A stretch of 64,000 bases of DNA from an uncultured Clostridia bacterium (GCA_947570215.1 CANOTO010000002.1:62001-126000), one strand, 5' to 3'. Numbered from the stretch's first letter, positions 17,384 to 26,655 are shown. Notes: generated from the sequence alone by a model not told the origin. Numbers and translations: made by a program.

Positions 17384-17581
17384 TGCAGCTCCTTATATTA
17401 TTGTATCAAATTTTTGCCGATATGCAAAGTGTTTTAAGTATTGTTAAGCAAAAAAAAATACTTACATATAAGGTTTACTATTCTCAATTAGTATGCTACA
17501 ATAGTAATCGGTTAAACGCGCGGTTGCTTTTGCGCGCGTTATGCAGTGTTCGGTTGCAATTAGTTACGCAGGAGAAGAATG

Positions 17582-18259
17582 ATGACGATAGGAATTTTTA
17601 CCGCAGTGGATAACGAAGCTTCAAGCTTCATATCGTCCTGCGCGGCAGAAAAAACCTTCAAGGGGTCGTTTGCCTTTTATACTTTCAAGCTCGGCAGGCA
17701 CGACGCTGTGCTGTGCTGTCCGCCGTCTGTGGGAGAAATAGCCGCGTCCGCGGCGTGTCAGTTGCTTATAACCGAATACAAGGCGGACGTAATATTCAAC
17801 TTCGGCGTGGTGGGCGCGCTTACCGAACGTACTTCGCTTTTTTCTTCCGTTTTGGTTAAGGACGTTGTTCATTACGGTATGGACACAAGCGAGATAGATC
17901 ACGTACCGATAGGTAAGTACGAATGTTTTGACGGTATTGCCGTCGAATGTGATACTAACCTTATAGAACGGGCGCTTCAAATTGTCGATTTACCGTTGGC
18001 GCGTTGCGCTTCTGCCGATAAGTTCGTGGCTGACCCCAAGCAGAAATCCGCTCTCAATTCCGATTTCGGCGCGGAAATATGCGATATGGAGTCGGCAGGC
18101 GTACTGTTTACCTGCAAGTTCAACGGCGTTCCGTGTCTTATGGTCAAGTGCGTTTCCGACAGCCTAATCGGCGGAGCAAACGAGTACGAGCAAAACTGCA
18201 TAAAGGCGGCAAACAACTTTTTTGCATTGGCTGCTCGCATTGCCGACGGATTGGATTAG
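17582..18259 (+). CDS. mtnN: MTA/SAH nucleosidase-type phosphorylase-superfamily protein
   Basis: 225 aa. It shows the PNP/UDP phosphorylase fold of 5'-methylthioadenosine/S-adenosylhomocysteine nucleosidases: start TIGIFTAVDNEASSF, FNFGVVGAL, ICDMESAGVLFTC (Met-Glu that binds the ribose, here ME followed by S instead of G) and LMVKCVSDS with the catalytic Asp. It would cleave adenine from MTA and SAH, recycling SAM by-products; futalosine hydrolase activity is an alternative. The second ATG (17582) is preferred because its spacing to GGAG is 7 bases. Confidence 0.8.
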   Translation: MTIGIFTAVDNEASSFISSCAAEKTFKGSFAFYTFKLGRHDAVLCCPPSVGEIAASAACQLLITEYKADVIFNFGVVGALTERTSLFSSVLVKDVVHYGMDTSEIDHVPIGKYECFDGIAVECDTNLIERALQIVDLPLARCASADKFVADPKQKSALNSDFGAEICDMESAGVLFTCKFNGVPCLMVKCVSDSLIGGANEYEQNCIKAANNFFALAARIADGLD

Positions 18260-18305
18260 GTAAGCTGCTTTGCGAAGGTTGACTTTTTTACATTTTGTTA
18301 ATTAC

Positions 18306-18334
18306 TTGACAGAAATACGTCTAAGTAGTAAAAT
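18306..18334 (+). promoter_or_regulatory. Promoter of greA-lysS
   Basis: TTGACA (18306-18311), 17-bp spacer, TAAAAT (18329-18334). Transcription would start near 18341, upstream of a strong hairpin. Confidence 0.8.
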
Positions 18335-18360
18335 AGCTTTATAACATTGCAATATGAAGG

Positions 18361-18401
18361 AACAACTTAAAAGCGACAGTGCTTTTAAGTTGTTTTCTGT
18401 C
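18361..18401 (+). terminator. Leader hairpin/attenuator upstream of greA
   Basis: A perfect 14-bp stem, AACAACTTAAAAGC (18361-18374) with GCTTTTAAGTTGTT (18381-18394), then TTCTG. It lies between the promoter and greA, so it could release a short leader RNA or attenuate the operon. Confidence 0.65.
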
Positions 18402-18427
18402 GTATTTGCTATAATAAGGAGAATAAT

Positions 18428-18877
18428 ATGCCCGAAGTTCAATTGACCGAAGCCGGTCGCAGAGAATTGGAAGAACGCTTAGACTATCTCAAATCGGTAC
18501 GCCGCGCCGAAATCGCCGAAGAAATCAAGACCGCTCGCGGCTTCGGCGACTTGTCCGAAAACGCCGAATACGATGCCGCCCGTAAGGCTCAGGCGGAAAT
18601 GGAAGGCGAAATTGCGGAAATCGAAGCGCAGCTTAGGATGGCTAAGATTATACACGAGACTACCGTTACCTGCGCCGAGATTGTCGACGGTAAGGAACAG
18701 CTTTGCAAAACGTACACAATCGTAGGCACTGCGGAAGCGGATCTCGCCCACGGACGTATCAGCGACGAATCTCCCGTAGGTTCCGCTCTTATCAAGGCAA
18801 AGCAGGGCGAAACGGTGGACGTTTTGCTGCCCAACGGCAGAGTAAAGAAGCTTAAAGTATTGAGAGTTGTAAAGTAG
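18428..18877 (+). CDS. greA: Transcription elongation factor GreA
   Basis: 149 aa, slightly shorter than the usual 158. It binds the RNA polymerase secondary channel and rescues backtracked complexes by stimulating transcript cleavage. The N-terminal coiled coil shows LTEAGRRELEERLDYLK and GFGDLSENAEYDAA, with the tip acidic residues in GDLSENAEY. The C-terminal FKBP-like domain includes YTIVGTAEADLAHGRIS and SPVGSALIKAKQGE. AAGGAGAA precedes the ATG. It is transcribed with lysS, 31 bases downstream. Confidence 0.96.
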   Translation: MPEVQLTEAGRRELEERLDYLKSVRRAEIAEEIKTARGFGDLSENAEYDAARKAQAEMEGEIAEIEAQLRMAKIIHETTVTCAEIVDGKEQLCKTYTIVGTAEADLAHGRISDESPVGSALIKAKQGETVDVLLPNGRVKKLKVLRVVK

Positions 18878-18908
18878 TACTGCTTGAAACGCATTTGTAG
18901 GTGAAATT

Positions 18909-20426
18909 ATGAACGATAAACAAGCCCCGACGACGGAAGTCGTCGAACAGGACTTAAACGAAATACTGCGTATCCGCCGCGATAAGCTGTCCAAGCTTAT
19001 CGAAGAAGGTAAGAATCCTTTCGAAGTTACCAAGTTTGACAAAACGCATTCTTCGGCGCAGATTATAGACGGCTACGTCGACCATGCCGAAGACGAACAG
19101 TACGAGCCGCAAATCGTATCGGTTGCGGGACGTATGACGTCGCGTCGAATAATGGGTAAGGCAAGCTTTTGTCATATTTTGGACGGCGAAGGCACTGTAC
19201 AGCTATACGTTAAACGCGACGAAGTGGGCGAAGAAGCGTATTCGGAATTTAAGACGTGGGATATAGGCGACATTATCGGCGGCACCGGCGAAGTGTTCCG
19301 CACGCATATGGGCGAGATTTCCGTAAAGCTGCGCGAAATCAAGCTGCTTTCCAAGTCGCTGTTGCCCCTGCCGGAGAAGTTCCACGGGCTTAAAGATATC
19401 GAAACGCGTTACCGTCAGCGTTACGTAGACCTTATTGCCAACCCCGAAGTAAAACGCACGTTTATTATACGTTCCAAGCTAATGAAATCTATCCGCGAAT
19501 ATTTGGATAACCGCGGATATTTGGAAGTGGAAACACCCATTTTGAACACAATAGCCGGCGGAGCCAACGCCCGTCCGTTCATCACTCACCACAACACGTT
19601 GGATATAGATATGTATATGCGTATCGCAACGGAGCTTCACTTAAAGCGGTTAATAGTGGGCGGCTTTGAAAAGGTTTACGAAATCGGACGTCAATTCCGC
19701 AACGAAGGTATGGACTTGAAGCATAACCCCGAGTTTACCACAATCGAGCTGTACGAAGCGTATACCGATTTTAACGGAATGATGGAAATAGTGGAAGGTA
19801 TGTTCAAGTACTGCGCGGATACCGTATTAGGCACGCGTAAACTTCCCTACGGCGACGTGACCATCGACCTTGATAAGTGGGAAAAACTTACGATGATTCA
19901 AGCCGTCAACAAGTACGTAGGAGTCGATTTTACGGGTATGACGGACGAGCAAGCGGTTGCGGCGGCGGAACGCAAGGGTATAGAGCTTGCCGCGGGCAAA
20001 CGCACTTGGGGACACGCCTTGTACGAGTGCTTTGACGAGCTTGTGGAAAAGGAGCTTATCCAACCTACGTTTATTTACGACTACCCCGTAGAAGTAAGTC
20101 CGTTAGCCAAGAAGAAGCCTACGGATAACCGACTTACGGAACGTTTCGAGTTCTTCATCAACGCCAGCGAAATGGGCAACGCTTTTTCGGAGCTCAACGA
20201 CCCCATTGACCAATACGAACGTTTTATGGCGCAGGCGCGCGCCAAGGCGCAGGGCGACGACGAAGCGCAGATGTTGGACGACGACTTCGTAACGGCTTTG
20301 GAATACGGAATGCCCCCCACGGGCGGCTTGGGCATAGGTATAGACCGTATGGTAATGCTGTACACCGATTGTCAATCCATTCGCGACGTTCTCTTATTCC
20401 CCACAATGAAACCGTTATCTAAATAA
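18909..20426 (+). CDS. lysS: Lysyl-tRNA synthetase, class II
   Basis: 505 aa, normal length. The N-terminal OB fold (about 60-170) binds the anticodon. The class II motifs are visible: [20 protein letters not shown] (motif 2 neighbourhood), [21 protein letters not shown] and the C-terminal [16 protein letters not shown] (motif 3). It charges tRNA-Lys in the cytosol. It follows greA as in many Clostridia and ends at a 12-bp-stem terminator. Confidence 0.97.
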   Translation: MNDKQAPTTEVVEQDLNEILRIRRDKLSKLIEEGKNPFEVTKFDKTHSSAQIIDGYVDHAEDEQYEPQIVSVAGRMTSRRIMGKASFCHILDGEGTVQLYVKRDEVGEEAYSEFKTWDIGDIIGGTGEVFRTHMGEISVKLREIKLLSKSLLPLPEKFHGLKDIETRYRQRYVDLIANPEVKRTFIIRSKLMKSIREYLDNRGYLEVETPILNTIAGGANARPFITHHNTLDIDMYMRIATELHLKRLIVGGFEKVYEIGRQFRNEGMDLKHNPEFTTIELYEAYTDFNGMMEIVEGMFKYCADTVLGTRKLPYGDVTIDLDKWEKLTMIQAVNKYVGVDFTGMTDEQAVAAAERKGIELAAGKRTWGHALYECFDELVEKELIQPTFIYDYPVEVSPLAKKKPTDNRLTERFEFFINASEMGNAFSELNDPIDQYERFMAQARAKAQGDDEAQMLDDDFVTALEYGMPPTGGLGIGIDRMVMLYTDCQSIRDVLLFPTMKPLSK

Positions 20427-20437
20427 TCAAGAAAAAT

Positions 20438-20473
20438 AAAAGTACGGAACCGAAACCGATTCCGTACTTTTTT
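20438..20473. terminator. Bidirectional terminator between lysS and the double-HTH gene
   Basis: AAAAGTACGGAA (20438-20449) pairs perfectly with TTCCGTACTTTT (20460-20471), T-run on the plus strand and A-run on the other side. It serves lysS and overlaps the stop of the convergent gene. Confidence 0.85.
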
Positions 20474-20915
20474 AATCAATTGTTCTGCCTATAATAAAAT
20501 CTATTGAACAACTAAACCCGTCCGCTAACATAATAACACAATCGAGCGACGGAACACGCTTGCCGTTTTTCCATTCGTAAAATCTTGACGATGAAATATC
20601 CGTCTTATTATAAAATTCCATCCACGTACATTTGAAATGATTTTTCAAAATAATCAATTGACTGCTAAACGGCGGGCAAGTATGAAAAACGGTAGGATAG
20701 TCGTAGTCTGTACGTCCAACCAAATAATCGCACGAGCAATTGAAGTAATCGGCAATTTTTACCAGACTTTCGACAGACGGCGTTCGTTCTGCTCGTAAAT
20801 ATCTTGTTACGGTTGGAATTTTTACGCCAATTGTTTTAGCAAGTTTAGTAGCGTTCATTCCTTTCTCAAACATTAAATAATCTAACCGTTCGGCAAATTT
20901 CGACAATAACTCCAT
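20472..20915 (-). CDS. Regulator with two tandem XRE HTH domains
   Basis: 147 aa. Residues 6-68 form one Cro/C1 HTH (FAERLDYLMFEKGMNATKLA, TVTRYLRAERTPS, CDYLVGRTD). Residues 85-147 form a second, more degenerate HTH (WMEFYNKTDISSSRFYEWKN, GKRVPSLDCV, IDFIIGRTID). Both end with the same D-[FY]-[IL]-[IV]-G-R-T motif, which indicates internal duplication. The ATG at 20915 has AAGGAG upstream. It is divergent from a small gene at 21055 across a long symmetric operator, so it is probably its repressor (inference). Confidence 0.8.
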   Translation of the reverse strand: MELLSKFAERLDYLMFEKGMNATKLAKTIGVKIPTVTRYLRAERTPSVESLVKIADYFNCSCDYLVGRTDYDYPTVFHTCPPFSSQLIILKNHFKCTWMEFYNKTDISSSRFYEWKNGKRVPSLDCVIMLADGFSCSIDFIIGRTID

Positions 20916-20942
20916 AAACCATACTCCTTTCTACAATATATG

Positions 20943-20990
20943 CTCTCCCAAATCGGTAAAAAATGCTTGTGTTTTACCTTAGTGTGAGAG
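20943..20990. promoter_or_regulatory. Extended two-part dyad operator
   Basis: CTCTC (20943-20947) and GAGAG (20986-20990), and inside them GGTAAAA (20955-20961) and TTTTACC (20972-20978), are all symmetric about the same centre, 20966.5. Two nested half-site pairs fit a regulator with two HTH domains per chain. Confidence 0.7.
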
Positions 20991-20996
20991 TATAAT
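20967..20996 (+). promoter_or_regulatory. Promoter of the small gene at 21055
   Basis: TTGTGT (20967-20972), 18-bp spacer, TATAAT (20991-20996), overlapping the right half of the operator. Confidence 0.6.
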
Positions 20997-21054
20997 ATAT
21001 GTATGCGTAAGATTGCAGTAATCCGGACGCAAATACTATTAAGGAGAAAAGAAA

Positions 21055-21273
21055 TTGGAAAAAGACAGTATCCACGTTTTCGCAACCGATTATGAAAGCT
21101 GCGAAGGACTTATGTGTGTAGTGGAAGAAGACGAGATGCTCTACGACATTAAAAAGTTACTCGGCGACTATTATTACGCAACATTCGGAATCGACGGTAA
21201 ATCGCTAAATATTTCTTTTAACAATGGACAGAAATTCAATGTTACTGTTAAAGAAATAAAAACGGCAGTATAA
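21055..21273 (+). CDS. Small acidic protein, unknown function
   Basis: 72 aa, not recognised. It reads as a compact beta-rich acidic protein (VVEEDEMLYDIKKLLGDYYY, then NISFNNGQKFNVTVKEIK). It starts with TTG at 21055, chosen because AAGGAG lies nine bases upstream and no ATG fits. Divergent from the double-HTH regulator and under its operator, it may be the controlled partner. Confidence 0.55.
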   Translation: MEKDSIHVFATDYESCEGLMCVVEEDEMLYDIKKLLGDYYYATFGIDGKSLNISFNNGQKFNVTVKEIKTAV

Positions 21274-21389
21274 AGTCACCCGTCGGAAAATCAAAAGATA
21301 AATTCATTTTAGTAATAATAAAAATAGAAATATGAAAAAAATTAGAATATTTTGACAAATTTTATATTATTATCGGATTAAATACATAA

Positions 21390-21425
21390 GAAAACGCCGA
21401 CTGTTATACAAACAAAACAGTCGGC
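21390..21425 (-). terminator. Terminator of the glycosyltransferase/FucI-like operon
   Basis: GCCGACTGT and ACAGTCGGC (21396-21404, 21417-21425) form a 9-bp stem; on the minus strand it is followed by GTTTTCTT. Confidence 0.7.
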
Positions 21426-21447
21426 AAATTTTATAACTGAAATATAG

Positions 21448-22635
21448 TTAGTATATCAACTCGTCCATAAGTCGGTCAATCGTATCGGCGCAGTCGCCGT
21501 AAATTATTACGTGGTGGTTGCCGCAAGGCGTTTTTAACAGCTCCGTTACGGGTTTGTCTAACTGTATTACCGCCTGCGTACGGCACAAATCCGCTTCGTC
21601 AAGGTTGCGTACGAGTGTTCCCGCCGACACGAAGCAGCGCTTGAGATCTGCGGACAGACGTAATACCGTAACTATGCCCGTGCGCATTTCGCCTTTTATA
21701 GCAACGCCTATTCCGCTTTCGAAGTGAGTGTCGAAGCGGTATCCGTCTACCATATCGAGCGGAATAGTGCAGTGAGCAAAGGTTACGCGGTTGTTCTCGA
21801 TATCTATGCGCGACGGATTGGCTTGAAAGGACGATTGCCCGGTTACGGTCTTTGCCACAAGCATACTAAGCATCGCCGCAACGTCTCCTTCGCACGTTCC
21901 CACAATACCGCGCGCGTTCAGTTCCGCAAGCGCCAAGCAACCCGTAGATTTCAACGACTGTAACAGGTCGAAGCAGCGTATAGTAAGCCCGTCAAGGCTG
22001 TATTTACTTTTTATCCCGTCAAGGGCGTCGTATATTTCCGAAGCCTTGGAAAGCTCGCGCTTGTCGAATTCGGGATACGCGCCGTGTTCGGCATGCTTAT
22101 ATTCGCCGTTTTTAACCGCCGATTCTACTTCGGCAAGCGGTACGTCCACAAGTGTAACGCCTAACTTTTGCTTGACGGTTGCATAATCCGGAACGGACGC
22201 TATCAGCCAATCGGACGGCGCGCCTACTACTCCCAATTTGCAATTGGACAGTTTTTGCTTCGCCGAACGTACCGTCGCAAGCAGTTTTATTCGTTGGGCG
22301 ACGTAGCTTGCGCTTCCGTGCAGAATCTCGCCTTGTTTGCCTCGGGCATTAAGGTAAGTGAGTATTTCCATCGAAGCGGCAAGACTGTTGTTGCCGCCGT
22401 TCGTCAGCAGGTAGTACGGCTCTTGCAGCTTGCCGAGGTTTTCCAAAAACAGACCTTCCGAACCGCCCGTTTGAACGAAAATCAGCTTCAAGTCGCAGTC
22501 GTAGTCGTCCAATTCGGCGTAAGCTATGGGGTAACCCAGTTCGCGCTCGATATTTTGCAAAAATTCCGTCGTTTCCGCTTCGAATTTCGCCGAATGCTTC
22601 AATCTGGACTTAAACGCAGACAGTTTTATATTCAT
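21448..22635 (-). CDS. L-fucose/L-arabinose isomerase-like protein
   Basis: 395 aa, shorter than FucI (about 590) or AraA (about 500) but resembling the shorter FucI-related family: GGNNSLAASMEILTYLNARG in the N-terminal Rossmann half, GIVGTCEGDVAAMLSMLVAK (with the active-site Glu-Gly-Asp), QANPSRIDIENNRVTFAHCT and a C-terminal CGNHHVIIYGD. These proteins isomerise aldoses or act on related sugars, and the substrate cannot be told from sequence. It starts 16 bases after the glycosyltransferase stop, behind GGGAGA, in one operon. Confidence 0.7.
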   Translation of the reverse strand: MNIKLSAFKSRLKHSAKFEAETTEFLQNIERELGYPIAYAELDDYDCDLKLIFVQTGGSEGLFLENLGKLQEPYYLLTNGGNNSLAASMEILTYLNARGKQGEILHGSASYVAQRIKLLATVRSAKQKLSNCKLGVVGAPSDWLIASVPDYATVKQKLGVTLVDVPLAEVESAVKNGEYKHAEHGAYPEFDKRELSKASEIYDALDGIKSKYSLDGLTIRCFDLLQSLKSTGCLALAELNARGIVGTCEGDVAAMLSMLVAKTVTGQSSFQANPSRIDIENNRVTFAHCTIPLDMVDGYRFDTHFESGIGVAIKGEMRTGIVTVLRLSADLKRCFVSAGTLVRNLDEADLCRTQAVIQLDKPVTELLKTPCGNHHVIIYGDCADTIDRLMDELIY

Positions 22636-22651
22636 AAGAGGTCTCCCGTTA

Positions 22652-23815
22652 TTATTTTTTATTTTGCAATACTTGTTTGTAAATTTCCAAATACTCCTGC
22701 GCCGTTTGCGTCCAGTCCTTTGGTATGCTTTTTTCGGCGTTTATGCCGGCTTGCTTCAATTCGTCTTTGTGGTTAAGCAAATATATAATTTTGTCTGCAA
22801 ACGCTTCGACGTTATTATCCGAAATAAATCCGTTTACGCCGTCGGTTATTCTTTCGCTGCTGCCCGTGTTCTTTATGGTTATAGCGGGCACTCTGCGCGA
22901 TGCGGCTTCTACGACGGTTAAAGGATCGTTATCGAATAAAGACGGAAATACAAACAGCTCTCCTACGCTGTAAATTGACGAAAGCATCGCCTTGTCCGTA
23001 ATCTCGCCCGTAAATACCGTATTGGCGGATAATCCCAGTTTTTCGGCATAGCTTTTGAAGTATTCTTCGTCGTCGCCTTTACCCGTTAACAATATTTTGA
23101 AGTTCGGGACTTTTTCCTTGACTAACTTCAACGCGTCAAAAATAAATTGCAGATTTTTGTACCTGAATATTCTTCCTACAAACAGCAATACGTTCTCTGC
23201 GTTTTGCAAATTGTATTTTTCGGTTGCAAGCTGCTTTGCTTTTTCAATGTCGTCAACCTTGTCAAACATTGCGCCGTTACGAATAACGGTGGCTTCGCCG
23301 TCGTATCCGTAGCTGTTCAGCTCCGCAATCATATCGTGAGATACGACGCATACCTTGTCCGCCTTATACAGCTTTTTGCGCAAATCTTTTACCATAGCGC
23401 GTACAATCGCTTTCGATTGCACGCTGCATTCCCACGCCGTCTTAAATTTGGTATGTACCGTCATAATTACAGGCGGTGTTGTACCGCCGTTTTCGGAGTT
23501 ACTGTATTTTACGGCATACGTAGTCATGGGCGATACGGTATGACAGTGAATTACGTCGGGGTTGAAATCCTTTAATTTCTTTTTGAAATTGCCCGACAGC
23601 GACGGAAAGGCGCAAACGTCGTTAGGCGACAGTTTAATGCTTTTACAACGGAATACGGGGAATGCGAATTCCGAATCGTCGTGACGGTTGAAATCGGGAC
23701 AGCATACGGCAACTTCTTCGCCCAGCTTTAAGAAAGCGTTAGCAAGTCCCAATACGGCTCTTTCCGTACCGCCTACTCCCGGAAGAAAACTATCGGTAAA
23801 TAACGCAATTTTCAT
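22652..23815 (-). CDS. GT4-family glycosyltransferase
   Basis: 387 aa, GT-B fold. The N-terminal acceptor domain starts MKIALFTDSFLPGVGGTE with the typical GGTERAV loop. The C-terminal nucleotide-sugar domain shows LLFVGRIFRYKNLQ, then PSLFDNDPLTVVEAAS with the conserved E-x7-E type nucleotide contact. Similar to Clostridial 1,2-diacylglycerol glucosyltransferases and capsule enzymes; the acceptor is unknown. The ATG at 23815 has GGAGT upstream; a longer reading to 23860 lacks support. First gene of a two-gene operon with the FucI-like protein. Confidence 0.85.
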   Translation of the reverse strand: MKIALFTDSFLPGVGGTERAVLGLANAFLKLGEEVAVCCPDFNRHDDSEFAFPVFRCKSIKLSPNDVCAFPSLSGNFKKKLKDFNPDVIHCHTVSPMTTYAVKYSNSENGGTTPPVIMTVHTKFKTAWECSVQSKAIVRAMVKDLRKKLYKADKVCVVSHDMIAELNSYGYDGEATVIRNGAMFDKVDDIEKAKQLATEKYNLQNAENVLLFVGRIFRYKNLQFIFDALKLVKEKVPNFKILLTGKGDDEEYFKSYAEKLGLSANTVFTGEITDKAMLSSIYSVGELFVFPSLFDNDPLTVVEAASRRVPAITIKNTGSSERITDGVNGFISDNNVEAFADKIIYLLNHKDELKQAGINAEKSIPKDWTQTAQEYLEIYKQVLQNKK

Positions 23816-24195
23816 AATTATACTCCTTGCGCGGTTGGGTTGACGCTGCATTCTTGGCAAGCGCGCCGTGTTATAGCGTAAAACCGCGTGTTTGTGATTC
23901 AGACAACTACTAAATCATTATATCAAAATAAGCGCGTTAAATCAATTACTATTTGTTAATGGCGCGGTGATTTCTGCAAAAAGTAAACAAATCAATCGCT
24001 TTTGAGCAACAAGTCGAGTCTGCGCCGTCGGGATTGGCAATATCGGCCGCTTAATAATCGCGATAAAAATCAGTTGATAATTTTTACCGATTGTTGTAAA
24101 ATTATAATAATTATTTTCGCGGCGGTTTTACTGCTCAGTTACGCTCCTAATCGGCGTTAATTACTGCGTTCGTCCGTCCGCGGAAGGAGTTCACC
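23816..24195. other. Divergent intergenic region
   Basis: 380 bases between the glycosyltransferase and the ECF S component. AT-rich with one long-range GC pairing (CGCGG near 24119 with CCGCG near 24178). I see no match to a vitamin riboswitch. It must hold promoters for both directions. Confidence 0.4.
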
Positions 24196-24780
24196 ATGGT
24201 CGAAAGCGTATTGACAAGAAAAAATTATTCGCTTAAAATCAAAATTACGGTCAAAGGTCTTATTTCGGCGGGACTCATCGCTTTGGCTGTAGCGTTGCCG
24301 CAGCTGATTCACGCTGCGCTCGGTCAACAAGGCGGAATGCAATTGCTGCCGATGTATTTGCCTGTCTTAATCGGCGGATGTATTCTCGGAAAGTGGTGGG
24401 GGCTTGGTATAGGCGTACTGTCGCCCGTCGTCAGTTTTCTTATAACGCTTGCTTTCGGCAATCCTATGCCCATAGCCGCGCGTCTGCCTTTTATGGCAGC
24501 CGAGCTTGCTGTGTTCGCCGTTGTTTCGGGATTGTTTTCCCAAAAGATTGCCGCTAACGTTTGGACGGCTTTTCCCGCTGTTTTGCTTGCGCAGATTGCG
24601 GGGCGCGCGGTGTTTATGCTGCTTGCGGTCGTATTCCAATCCGTAACATCATTTACGCCCGCAACCGTTTGGTCGCAGATTCAAACCGGACTTGTAGGAA
24701 TAGTTTTGCAAGCGGCGGTAGTACCTTTCATCGTTATGGGACTCAAATTGGCGTTGGACTCGGACAAGCGCGGCAAGTAA
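24196..24780 (+). CDS. ECF transporter S (substrate-binding) component
   Basis: 194 aa with about five to six membrane helices. LLPMYLPVLIGGCILGKWWG, GIGVLSPVVSFLITLAFGNP and RLPFMAAELAVFAVVSGL match the PF12822-type S components of energy-coupling factor importers. These bind a micronutrient and work with a shared EcfA-EcfT module encoded elsewhere. Substrate unknown: without a riboswitch or linked pathway it cannot be named. The ATG has AAGGAG upstream. It appears to be monocistronic. Confidence 0.75.
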   Translation: MVESVLTRKNYSLKIKITVKGLISAGLIALAVALPQLIHAALGQQGGMQLLPMYLPVLIGGCILGKWWGLGIGVLSPVVSFLITLAFGNPMPIAARLPFMAAELAVFAVVSGLFSQKIAANVWTAFPAVLLAQIAGRAVFMLLAVVFQSVTSFTPATVWSQIQTGLVGIVLQAAVVPFIVMGLKLALDSDKRGK

Positions 24781-24931
24781 CGTTTTTATCCGACTGTCGG
24801 CTTGAGTGTATTAACCTGTAATCCGTAAGAAACGTATTTTACTCGGTGTTGCCGCAGCCGGTTAGGCACGTTCTTAATCAACGAATTTCAAAAAGCGTAC
24901 GCATTTTATTGCGTACGCTTTTTAATAATGC

Positions 24932-24969
24932 TTGACATTTTTACGAAGCAATATTACTATTAGTAATAT
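24932..24969 (+). promoter_or_regulatory. padR promoter with palindromic operator
   Basis: TTGACA (24932-24937), 17-bp spacer, TACTAT (24955-24960). The -10 lies inside a perfect 9-bp inverted repeat, ATATTACTA and TAGTAATAT (24951-24969, one-base centre), so PadR autorepression is expected. Confidence 0.75.
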
Positions 24970-24991
24970 CGACTTAAGGGAGGGCAGTTTA

Positions 24992-25528
24992 ATGGAAAAT
25001 ATAATATTAGGTTTGCTTTTACTTAAACCGCGTTCTGTTTATCAATTACGCAAGCGTATAGAGCAGGGCTTAAACCTTATGTTCAGCAGCAGTACAGGCA
25101 GTATACAGTTCGCAATTAAAAAGCTGTTAGAGCAACGCTACATCGTCGTGGAATCCGTAAACGAACAAGGTCGCGCAGCCAAGCTTTATTCCGTTACGGA
25201 GCAGGGCAGGGCGTATTTCGATAGCTGGATTAACAGTCCTATTAACTGTTCCGTCAAGAATCCCGAGCTTGCCAAGGTATATTTTATGAGCTTTGCTGCG
25301 CCGTGCAACAGAGTATCCGTTATTCAAGGACACATCGAAGAATTGGAAAATACGTATAATAAATTAGATATGATCTGCCGAGAAGGCGATAATCTTATAC
25401 GGCAGGATAAAGACGGCGAATTGCTGTTTTTTCAGCTGCAATCCGCCAAGTACGGGCGTGATTTCGTCAGATTTAATATAGACTGGTATACTAAACTGTT
25501 AAAGGAGCTTGGCAACGGCAATGAATAA
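24992..25528 (+). CDS. PadR-family transcriptional regulator
   Basis: 178 aa. The winged HTH (ENIILGLLLLKPRSVYQLRK, then STGSIQFAIKKLLEQRYIVV and KLYSVTEQGRAYFDSW) is followed by the C-terminal dimerising helices (about 105-178), as in subfamily 1. The ATG at 24992 follows GGGAGGG. The next gene overlaps by 8 bases, so the alpha/beta hydrolase is probably a co-regulated partner. The effector is unknown; PadR proteins generally sense aromatic acids or drugs. Confidence 0.85.
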   Translation: MENIILGLLLLKPRSVYQLRKRIEQGLNLMFSSSTGSIQFAIKKLLEQRYIVVESVNEQGRAAKLYSVTEQGRAYFDSWINSPINCSVKNPELAKVYFMSFAAPCNRVSVIQGHIEELENTYNKLDMICREGDNLIRQDKDGELLFFQLQSAKYGRDFVRFNIDWYTKLLKELGNGNE

Positions 25529-26315
25529 ACTGCATTTGGATAATTCTCCTATAACCTATTATACCGATACAACCGCGGGCAGCGGTAGCGATTGGATAGT
25601 TTTTGTACACGCCGCTTTTGCCGATAGCAGTATGTTCAAGCGGCAATTCGAGTATTTTTCGGGAAAGTACAATATTATAGCAATAGACGTTATCGGACAC
25701 GGCGGTTCGCTTGCCGCGTGCAAGGGCGACGGTATCGAAAAGACGGCATATTGGCTAAGCTGTATTTTTCAAAAGCACGGTATTGCCGCCGCCCACCTTG
25801 TGGGAGTTTCGCTTGGCGCGGTTTTAATACAAGATTTTGCCAACCGCTATGAAGACAGGGTATTGTCGCTTGCGTGCTTCGGCGGATACGATATTAACAA
25901 TTTCGATACGAAAGCGCAGCGCGCCAATTCCAAGGGGCAAATGGGTATGATGTTAAAGGCGCTTATTTCCGTCAAATGGTTTGCTCAATCCAACAAAAGG
26001 ATTTCCGCATATACGGCGCAGGCGCAGCAGGAGTTTTACGATATGAACGCGCGTTTCCCCAAACGGTCTTTTAGGTACTTGGCAGGTCTTAACAAGTTAA
26101 TCAATAAGTTCCCGTCCAAGCCGCGGAAATATCCGTTGCTTGTAGGCTGCGGCGAACACGATATCCCTATGGAGTTGACAATCGCCCGCGTATGGGCAAG
26201 TAAGGAGCGGTGCAGTCTTGCCGTAATACAGGGCGCGGGGCATTGCGCCAATATGGACAATCCCGACCGATTCAATTCCGTGTTGCAGAATTTTTTCTGC
26301 AATTTAGCCGAATAA
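25521..26315 (+). CDS. Alpha/beta hydrolase
   Basis: 264 aa. The alpha/beta-hydrolase core shows IVFVHAAFADSSMF (oxyanion HG replaced by HA), the nucleophile elbow GVSLGAVL (Ser in GxSxG), CGEHDIPM (acid) and GAGHCANMDNP (catalytic His). Esterase, lactonase or thioesterase are all possible. The ATG at 25521 overlaps padR by 8 bases; the TTG at 25509 is an alternative. A hairpin at 26341-26362 follows, without a clear T-run. Confidence 0.8.
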   Translation: MNKLHLDNSPITYYTDTTAGSGSDWIVFVHAAFADSSMFKRQFEYFSGKYNIIAIDVIGHGGSLAACKGDGIEKTAYWLSCIFQKHGIAAAHLVGVSLGAVLIQDFANRYEDRVLSLACFGGYDINNFDTKAQRANSKGQMGMMLKALISVKWFAQSNKRISAYTAQAQQEFYDMNARFPKRSFRYLAGLNKLINKFPSKPRKYPLLVGCGEHDIPMELTIARVWASKERCSLAVIQGAGHCANMDNPDRFNSVLQNFFCNLAE

Positions 26316-26655
26316 TTTCTTTATCTAACTTATATTGTTACCGACGTATTAGCAAACGTCGGCAAATATTACGGTATAAAAAATCAGTTTTTTGCGATAG
26401 AATTTACGCGCTTATAAGCGAATAATTTGCAGGGTTAAAGTAAAAACGTAATCGGAGCCGACGCTACAGCTTGAGCAAAATCAACATGCTATAATACGGT
26501 TCGGGAAGATTATATTGTTAACGTTTGCCGGATTACAAGCTATGATAAGTGCATAATCGAAGTAATGCCGCAGTATTATGCAAGCATGGGCGCGGCGTCG
26601 AAATTAGCTGAAGTTTTGTAAATACTTTCGAAAACTCGCCGATAGCGCGCATAAT
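26316..26655. other. Gene-free region before the tRNA-derived repeats
   Basis: 340 bases. Only a hairpin (CCGACGT to ACGTCGG, 26341-26362) stands out. No gene, promoter or RNA motif is convincing. Confidence 0.5.

Noticed and set aside
23816..24195. Vitamin riboswitch before the ECF S component
   Set aside because: Looked for cobalamin, TPP, FMN and folate motifs by eye; none matched. Only a weak long-range GC pairing is present.
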